Below the pieces are notes generated by a model that saw only the letters and a program-made list of their open reading frames with translations, searched no databases and was not told where the DNA came from. Shown piece after piece: positions 55,986 through 64,000 of a stretch of 64,000 bases of DNA. The stretch lies in contig SKCR01025352.1 of the NCBI GenBank assembly GCA_019454045.1, forward strand, positions 124,001-188,000. The letters run 5' to 3'. The DNA is from Zanthoxylum bungeanum (Eukaryota > Streptophyta > Magnoliopsida > Sapindales > Rutaceae). The position numbers were made by a program, and so were the translations under genes. The first letter of the stretch is position 1. Each line of letters opens with the position of its first letter.

Positions 55986-57480
55986 CTACATAATTAATAA
56001 GATGAACTGACCCTTAGAAAGCTTCCATATAAGTCCAATAGGATGTCATAATCATTAGCACAGTATTTGATACTTAATGGTTCTGTTGTTTTCTTATAGA
56101 AGAAAATTATCCTATAACTTATAGTGGAAGCAATATTTGATATCGATTTCGGAAGTTAGCATTGAACCATAGATCTAAGATTGTTCATAGCTTTCGTTAT
56201 GAATCGTTCATAAAATGTGTAAATTGTTTACGCAGCAAATGCAAGGTGAGCCTATTAAAGGTTTGACCTTTATAGTATGACAGTGAGAAAAATTATACTC
56301 AGTAATCTATTATAGATTCTGAGAAAACTTGTCTCTAGTCGCACTAATTGAATAATTAAAGATCTGTCGGTTAATGTTGATATTAAACTATGTATTTTGG
56401 ATAAAGAATGCAAAATGGCGTTCTTGAATGGTTTCTTCGAATGAGAGATCCGTTGTGGTTTCTTTGTTTGAAGAGTTCATTCTAGAATGAACTAACAACA
56501 TTATCATTATTAATGTAATAATGAGATGTTTATAAGGTAAAAAAGTTTACCTAAGTTTTTTTTCTCTGTGAAAGCAGTGAGAGTAGTCTCTGTTATATTT
56601 GATATAAAGTTTTATATATGATATAAAACTATAGACTTCTGAGATACTCTCATTAGTCGTGCACTAGATATGATCTAATAAAGGACACATCAAAACTATC
56701 TGTATGACAGTTAGTATAACTGTTTAACAGTTAGTGTGTCTCTTGTATATAGTATTCATCTTTTATAAAGGATGATTCCTTTGTCGAAATAGAAATTAAT
56801 TAGAATGTCTAGCCAATCTTATGCATCATATGATAATGGCATAATGAATACTGTATTATATGCGATTAAATATATCAATTTAATCGTAATAGTTAGGAGC
56901 TATTTTTATACGTTGTACACCATAGGATGTGTCTTGAAAAAAGTTCTTTGTTATCTTTGAGATATTAGGAACGAGTTTCTTATTTCTGGAGAATATAATC
57001 CGCAACCATTAGGATCAAATTAGTTTTGAGTCTAATTATGACATTAGATGGTCTATGTCATATAAAGTAAGAAAAGATGTAGTGGGAGTGTCACCGTTCA
57101 TTCTATTGAATTAGTTGTAACTTATAAAGTATTGACTTATGAAGTTATAAAGTGACCTTATAGATTAGAAGTTTTGATATTAGTGTTGTGCTTGCGGTTG
57201 TCTCATAGTATTTTGGATTTGATCTCTAAATACATAGACAACTTAATATCTATAGCACAATATTGATATCGTATATGAGTCATATTGATGTAGAACTTGG
57301 GTTCTATAAAATATGAATGATGATGGTTAAGGGAAATGATTGGGTTTGTTGGACAAACTCAATTTGTTATAGCGGGCTTACTTGATTATTACCAACCTTT
57401 TGAGTGTTGGGTGAGCTCTTGAGGGCCATGAGTATGTGATACACATTTTGATGTGTATATGATACCGTGGATTGGCACTA
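55986..57480 (+). pseudogene. pol: Copia RT and RNase H remnant, plus strand
   Basis: Near 56400-56450 the translation reads DKECKMAFLNGFFE followed by a stop and EI, the copia RT box DVKTAFLNGFLEEEI. Around 56930-57000, CVLKKVLCYL.DIRNEFL resembles the VKxILxYLKxTKD motif between RT and RNase H. The preceding MSSQSYASYDNGIM stretch is broken. A probable RNase H tail around 57040-57180 is too decayed to read. Many stops. The order and strand match the 3' LTR that follows at 57498. Confidence 0.62.
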
Positions 57481-57497
57481 GAGAAAGTAGGAGAAAT

Positions 57498-60015
57498 TGT
57501 TAGGGTTGGTGCTCAGAGTGCCAATCTGGATCGTATTTATATTCGATTCATGAATATGAACAATTCTTTTTCCATAATATTACTTATTTAATGGTAGCAC
57601 CTCTTGTCTTTTATATACATATTCGATCTAATTACGATTAGATATCTAATTATGATTAGATTGAAACTAAATATGATTTAGTGATATGTATATATTAGAC
57701 AAAGACTCTAGGATTTACAATGTAGTGCGCAGTTACAACGTAGTTTGTAATTGACATTGGGAAGCGTCACTATAAGTTGTATATCCTTAAATAAAGTTCC
57801 CGGTCAAGATTTACTAACACGGGTCAGTTAGTAAAATCTGCTTAGACCAGTACATGTCGTATATCGTGACTTGGTCTGATGGTTTATCCCAATGAACCAT
57901 GAGTCTCGGGAGACTCGTATAGACATGTAGGAGTTTATTTGATAAATACTGAATGATTCACTGAAGATTTCCTAATAAATGATACACCAACGTCAATAGG
58001 AATCTTCTTGAGTTGAGTGAGCATAGTGGTCCTTCGACTTGAGATACCACAGTGGATATATGAGTTATCATCCACACTTTGATGGCAGTCATGTCACCGA
58101 TCTATTAAGATCAGACCTCCGCATGTTCGTTGGGTGTAGACTGATACTCATGATATCATGTGCGTATCAAGATAGAATCTTTCAGTCTTGTGTACAGGGC
58201 ATAGGTTTCCTACACGTGTTTGCGATCTAGTAAATCCATGGTCGTGGTGTAACTTCGGAAATGAGTTTCGAGTATTATTTAGAGATCGTAAATTTGAAAG
58301 TCAACTATATTATACCATAAGGATTTGACGTTTTTATCTATATCTCATGTATAATATGGATAGCCTATGACGGAGGGATTATACGTATGCAATGACCTCG
58401 ACTTGCAAAGTTTAGGGAGATTATCTGTGGTCGTCATAATTCATGAGTGGGTGGATTATGGACACGAAATTGGATTATGTGACGGATAAACCTAAACTTA
58501 GATAGTCACACAATATGAAGTGTACTCGTTGAGCACTTAGGCAACGCATTATGAATAATATAGATTATTCATAATACTTCACCGAATTAAATGAGTTAAT
58601 TCGAGTCGTTTAAACGGTTAAATAAAAATACATGCATTATGGGCATTTCGGCCAATTGATAGTTAATGTGTATTTGTATTTGATACAAAATTTAATTTGA
58701 TACATATTAATTATTTTTCAAATGAAACTTTGACACATGCCATTAACATATGTATTTGTTATTTAATGTAAATAAAAATACATATATAATAATAATTAAA
58801 TTAATTAATTATTTAGATATTTAAATGTTAAATATTTGAATAATTAAATGATATTCTTTTTCATAATTGTTATGAAATTTTTTTAATTATTATTGGTAAC
58901 AAGTGGCATAGTCATTTAAGTTTGAAGTTATCAAATTAAATTTGACAACTTAAAAGCTTATTAGATATTTTTTTTTAAATGATAAAAATGCCCATCACCC
59001 CTAAATTTCGGCCATGTGCATATTTAAAGGGAAAACATATTTTCTCTTTCATTAAGCTTGTCTTGGCCAAGTTTCCACCATTTTTAGAGAGCTTCCAAAA
59101 TTATTTTTGATAAAAACTTGAGAAAAATTGAATAAATCAAGAAAAATACTTAAGGAAATTTGAAGATTTTGAGGTAATATTTAATATTCTTAAGCTTAGA
59201 AAGTTTGTTTCTTGTTCTTGAGTATATATAATTTTTCTAGGGTTTACTTTCTTTCTTATATTTTTGGGCTTTTTGATTTGGAGGATGGATTTGGAGGCTA
59301 GATGCATGTGTGAAGTTAGATTGGATAATATTAGTTCAATTTTGTCATTTGATGACTTGTTGCCATTCTAGAGTTTTATGACCACTCTTGTAATGTCTAG
59401 AATTATTCTTGGGTGCTTCATTGGTGGTGGCTTGCATTGGTGTTGTGAATAATGTGATTAATGTTAATAAAATTGGATTAAAGCATGAAGTATTAATATT
59501 TTTGCCTTTTGGATCAGATCTGAAAAACTATTTTTATTGTGATGAAAATTATGTCATATAAATGTATTGGATGTGTTTTGGGTGTTGGAACAATTTCCGG
59601 AAACTGTTTCGGAGTTGAAATATGCAAAAATGGCGAAAAACGACGTTACAGTGTGACTTTTGAGCCAACCGGGTGACGGCTGCCCAAACAGTGAATTGGT
59701 CATTGTTCGGGCAGGCCATGAACTGCCCAAGTACTATTGGGGCTGACCTGGGCAGCCCCAATATGCATTGGGTAGTCGGTTCGGTTAAAAACATATTTTA
59801 TGCCATTTTACGGAAAAAAGTTTTCGTAAAAGTTTCGCGATATTTCTTAACTATTTATGTCTTGATTTGATATCGAATAAATATGTTTAGGTGAAATATG
59901 AATGAATTATTCATATTGGATATTGAATAATTTATTCGATAATTTAAAAAAGTTTTAAAATTACGATTTCACCCGAACTGCGAGCTTCCACTGCGCCCAC
60001 GCCAAAATCCCAACA
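57498..60015 (+). repeat. 3' LTR of plus-strand copia (2.5 kb)
   Basis: It begins TGTTAGGGTTGG right after a purine tract and ends AAAATCCCAACA. A TATTTAAAGGG TATA-like box is near 59020. It contains no convincing protein. No second copy is present in the window, so the ends rest on TG/CA termini, the purine tract and the disrupted gene on the right. Confidence 0.78.
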
Positions 60016-61408
60016 CGTGACACATCATCGGTAAAGTAACAAAGTATAAAAAACTACTGTGTGAGTAGTCTAAATCATGGGACACTATACATCAAAATGT
60101 ATGAGTTCCAATAAGTTAGTGGCTCTGTGTCCTACACCCGAAAATGAGGCTTTGGTCATTTTACCAGGTTGGATAAGGTTCAATGGTGAGATCCCGAATC
60201 AAACCATTCCTAACCAACTAGGTTAGGCATTTCACGCATATATGACCTGAAATCATATGTCAAAGTTCAATATTATTTATTTCAAATAGTTTAGGTTTAT
60301 TAATTCCAGTATTCAAGATATCTCGAGAAGTGTGCAAAATATAATGACCATGCTCATTTGGAAAAACAAGGATCTGGATATTATTTATGTCACATAAATA
60401 AAAGGAACATTTCTTAATATTTACATGATATCCCTCTATATCTAATACAAAAAATGATATAATATTTACTACACATCCCGGTACAACATAACAGTCATGC
60501 AGCAAAAGTCTCTCACTAGGTAAGGGAATCTCGCATAGGCCCACTGCAATCGCACCCAGAGAGTCACCACTCCCGAATCACAACTGCATCTCTCCAGATT
60601 TCAACCGTCTATTTTCCTACAGCACCTGCAACGAATTGCAAATATGAACATGACAAGCAGAATCTAAAATCTAACTAGATGTGACAACTTCACAAGCTAA
60701 GAAGATATCAATAACAGGAAAAATAAAAGTATCTGATGTCGATTCTCTTTCCTTCCTGATCTAGGTAAGGTAGTCAAGACAGTTCCTCTTCCAATACCAG
60801 AACTTTGGCACTTGTCTTCAGATCGATCAAATGAAGCACATGTGTGAGCCTGTCCCTCATCGAGTTTTGAATGGAGCAGTTCCATCGCAACTCTATGAAC
60901 CAAGACATGTTCTTGATTTATCAACGATTCTCGGAGTTGTGTCATCATGTTATATACATCATGCATCTCAAAATATTGCCTCTTCAGTTTTGAAGCCAGA
61001 AAACCGAGAATATATTATTTAACTCTTAAATCACTATCTTTCCATTTCCGGAAAGTCTCAATCTCTTCTGGTGATGCATCTTCAGATATTGCAATGGGTA
61101 ATTGACCCTCCAATACATATCCCAGCTTCTCAGATCCGAGGATGATCATCAAATCCATATCCCAGTCAGCAAAGTTCTATACGCCTTTAAGCTTATTCGT
61201 ATCCAAAATACGAGTAAATGGGTTGTTTGAAGAAGCCACCATCGAAAATCTATCACATAGATATCGAATAAATGGTTAGCATAAAAACAAGTTTCATATA
61301 ATATCAAAAGCATTAAATAGATCATGATTTTTTTAATCTAAAAATGCATCTCCCACTATTTCATGCAAAACTGTAATCCCCAAACAGAATACATACCATG
61401 AAATAATC
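60016..61408 (-). pseudogene. Copia gag-protease-integrase remnant, minus strand
   Basis: Read on minus from 61245: NPFTRILDTNKLKG, FADWDMDLMIILGSEKLGYV and LEGQLPIAISEDASPEE (UBN2-type gag). Then 60697-60966 (LINQEHVLVHRVAMELL), a protease-like region 60260-60544 (SERLLLHDCYVVPGCVVNII) and TNLLELIHFDV.CPM, the first integrase Asp. The last readable piece, YFVT.TDDVSR in a shifted frame, is cut at 60016 by the plus-strand copia LTR. Frameshifts and stops are frequent. The zinc knuckle is not seen. It is a different family from copy A by sequence. The right side ends at the LTR starting at 61409. Confidence 0.75.
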
Positions 61409-63571
61409 TGTAACATCCCCGATCTGTGAGATGTTACCGGCAGAGGATAGACCGTACTAACCCAATAAGCCTCTGACTTTCTAACTATAGACAAATACTA
61501 ATATTATTTTCTTTAATTAATTATACTATGTGTGGGACCGTAGCCCAAATTCAAAGTCAATACACATAGACTCAAAATCTAAAATTGAAACTCACTACAC
61601 ATTTTACAACGACCACCTCAAAAACAAATACTAACACAAAACTTTTAATTGATCCTATCTGATTCACACTCTATCTGACTAGTACTGATGGACTCCGAAC
61701 CCTAATGATTGCATCAGTATCCGTCCTCCCAAGCTTGTCCTCCGAGAAAACCTGCAAAATAAGGAAAATATGATGGGGTTAGATCGCTGTACGATCTAAG
61801 TGAGTGGATGGAAAAACTAAAATATTGTTGTAACAACATTCGGTTCCAAAATCAAAAACTCAAGAAAATCTTTATATCAAACTCTTTTTCTGTCTAAAAT
61901 CTCTGGGCTTCTTTTAAGAAAACTAATCTTTTATAAAACCTCTCGGAAAACTGTTCTGAAAAAAGTGGGTTCTATTTCAGAAAATTTTCTCTGAAAAATT
62001 GATTTATGTATCTGAAAACTGTTCTTTGTAAGTCTGGTATCAGAAAAGTGATATGTAACTGAAAAATTTGACGTATGAGGGCGTTACTTATCACCGTTTC
62101 CCCATACGCCTATATGGAGCCAGGAATGTAAAACTATGACTTTGGGGCGTTATGTATCGCCGTCCCCCAAAGCATGCCACTCATGTCCCTGAAACTGGTG
62201 GTCTTGGGGCGTTACGTATCGTCGTCGCCCAAGCTACAAACTAGAACTGGGGGTGCGGATCTATGCTACCCTCCAAGCTCTGAAACTATGGTCTAGGGGC
62301 GTTACGTATCATCGTCCCCCTAGTCCTCTACATGTGCACATGTCATATGTCCGTCAATTCCAGGCTATCTCAAGTTACATATCGGTTTTTCCCACATGGC
62401 CCAAAAAAACCATGATATCATGCTTTAAAAAACATTTATGTCTCAAATATAACTTAAAACGTAAATCTTCATGAAATAATTGTGATTAAAAGTAATCTAA
62501 CGCCCTAAAGCATAAAATAAGTTTGTTTGTAAAAATAACACAATAACAATCAATTAAAAGAATAGTGTCCACTCACAGTCTTGGGTTTCCGCTAGCCTTT
62601 CTTCACTTCGCTAGTGAAACTTATGGTTCCTGCAATGATCTATCATCGAATAAACTAGATTAGAAATGGACTAAGAAATACACTATGAAATCATAATAAA
62701 ATTTGCTTATTCGAGTAAACGTTATCATTCAGAAGGTATTGTACACATATCGTGATGTAATATGCACATACGAGTTGATACAGGCTTATTGGGTAGTCTC
62801 TAATGCATTCGAGTGAAACTGGGATAACTTGAACTGATTTGGGCCATTATTTGGCAATGCGTCGCGACGCGGATTGTCCAGAGAGATGCCTAAATTTTTA
62901 TTGGGCGCGTCACGACATAACCTGAACCAGAGGCGTTTCTGGGTAATTTTCCCAGATCGAGTCGCGACGCGGGCCTTTCTGCCTATCATTCTTAATGCCT
63001 AATCACATCCAACCTATTATTTATGTTTAATCATATTTCCGAAATCAAATAAATTGGGGATTTCTAACTATCATTATTTCCTAATTACTAAACTTATGTA
63101 AACATCAAATACCACAACTCAATCAACATCATTAATCAATATATCATCAAAATTCCAAAATCCAAAACATGGGTTTAAGTTCCCTTATCTTCTATCTTTT
63201 GCTTTTTCCTCTTCTTTCTTTCTTCCTCTCTTATTCTTTCCATTTTCTTCTTCTTCCCTTTTCTTCTTCTTCTTCTTTTCTTCTTCTTCTTCTTCTTCTT
63301 CTTCTTCTTCTTCTTCTTCTCTTATTCTTTCCCCCCACTTCTTTCATATGTTTCTTCTTTCTTCACCTCTTCTCAATTTTTGAGAAATGAAAAATAGTGA
63401 CTTCCTTTTATACTTGGATTTGTTTGAAATTGTCAAAATGGGGAAAATGAGAAATTTGTAGAAACTTGAAGAATTCTCTAGAATGTCCATCGGGTAATAT
63501 TCATCCGAATTTTTGATTTGGGTTTTTGACTCACTTCTGGTCCGAATTTAGATAAATGTTCAACGCGAAAG
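61409..63571 (-). repeat. Second Tekay-type LTR, interrupted
   Basis: It starts TGTAACATCCCC and aligns with 21263-23500 of the other LTR block: the same palindrome before a CAG acceptor-like site (61752-61799), four GTTACGTATC hairpins (62073-62325), and GCGTCGCGACGC-type palindromes near 62858 and 62950. It has no internal triplication. The right part is cut by the LTR beginning at 63572. Confidence 0.8.
63208..63322. repeat. (CTT)n/(TTC)n microsatellite
   Basis: Imperfect CTT repeats, with the longest pure run at about 63280-63320. It lies inside the LTR, in the pyrimidine-rich part. The leucine-rich open frame over it is an artefact of the repeat. Confidence 0.9.
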
Positions 63572-64000
63572 TGACCGGTGCTTACACACGCGTATAACGC
63601 AAGTGCACGTATCGTTCAAGTAGTATAATAAGTATCGATCCCACGAGGACTTAAAACCTTTGCTATTAATTTTTTACGAGGTCAAATGTTTACAAGTATC
63701 TAATAGATTGATTGTTTGATTGGGTGGTGACTTTAAAACTTAAAACAAGTAAATAAAATTTCTTGAAAATAGATTGAAGAAAATTAAAATTTATAAAACT
63801 ATCCAGGGTTGTGAATCCTTCCAATATCTATTAAAGATGAAGTGGTTATCTTACAGTTGGGTAATATATTAATTTATTAACCTGGAACACTAAATTATGT
63901 AAAAGCCTCTTCTGATGGTCGATTATAAATACCCAGTTTAACCCAATTGAACCATATGTCTATGTCAACCAAATTATATGGATTCATTAAGTTTAAGTTC
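63572..64000 (-). repeat. Athila-type LTR, truncated by window edge
   Basis: It begins TGACCGGTGCTTACACACGCG-like sequence, closely matching 53871 onward (CGTATAACGCAA, CACGTATCGTTCAAGTAGTAT, GATCCCACGAGGACTT). It interrupts the Tekay-type LTR. Orientation is inferred from the relative at 53871. Confidence 0.8.

Larger units (their letters stand above)
55986..60015 (+). mobile_element. Ty1/copia remnant, plus strand, with 3' LTR
   Basis: It contains decayed pol (55986-57480), a purine tract (AGAAAGTAGGAGAAAT, 57482-57497) and an LTR (57498-60015). The 5' half is missing. The LTR end at 60015 adjoins copia integrase of the opposite strand, so this element inserted into that gene. Confidence 0.75.

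Noticed and set aside
63169..63390. Leucine-rich frame that looks like a membrane protein
   Set aside because: It is the translation of the CTT/TTC microsatellite inside an LTR; composition alone explains it.

Overview
This window is eukaryotic, almost certainly from a eudicot plant. It is AT-rich and made almost entirely of decayed transposable elements. I see Ty1/copia, Ty3/gypsy (Athila-, Tat- and probable Tekay-type) and hAT sequence, primer-binding sites matching plant initiator Met-tRNA and the Athila-type primer, LTRs of 0.6-2.6 kb and nested insertions. I found no intact host gene and no tRNA, rRNA or CRISPR array. The only sequence that looks like a host gene is a LOG-type (cytokinin riboside phosphoribohydrolase-like) exon fragment at about 53464-53870.

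Left part (1-18737). A minus-strand copia element (copy A, 1-6224, cut by the window edge) sits in the 5' LTR of a plus-strand SIRE-like copia element (remains at 6225-6683 and 15539-18737). An Athila-like minus-strand element (6684-15538) landed inside the primer-binding site of that SIRE-like element. Its own right LTR carries a 1275-bp foldback (13316-14590) with two 419-bp inverted arms and a perfect 5-bp target duplication.

Middle (18738-29284 and 50861-51972). After unassigned sequence, a minus-strand hAT transposase pseudogene (20390-21262 and 27153-27640) is split by a 5.9-kb solo-LTR-like block of probable Tekay type. This block holds a 1.7-kb segment in three tandem copies and repeated hairpins that share one loop sequence. 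Next comes a Tat-type gypsy element: an antisense coiled-coil reading frame (27651-28860), integrase, and RNase H. Its integrase is split by a 21.6-kb composite copia insertion (29285-50860). That insertion carries a truncated relative of itself in its leader (about 35680-42932) and a 4.8-kb non-autonomous gypsy-like element in its 5' LTR (44877-49658). The latter has clean target duplications, LTRs about 98% identical and a perfectly phased 100-bp tandem array.

Right part (51973-64000). Two Athila-like fragments flank the LOG fragment. A plus-strand copia remnant with a 2.5-kb 3' LTR (57498-60015) interrupts the integrase of a minus-strand copia gag-pol remnant (60016-61408). A second Tekay-type LTR follows (61409-63571), itself interrupted by an Athila-type LTR that runs off the window.

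The pieces form a stratigraphy, not a pathway. Element ages can be ordered from nesting: Tat gypsy, then copia B-D, then the non-autonomous element; and SIRE-like copia, then Athila, then foldback. The least ordinary signals are the LTR-derived foldback, the families of small clustered hairpins whose stems change while the loop stays constant, and the captured or stranded LOG exon. Protein matches are from memory of family motifs; no database search was run.
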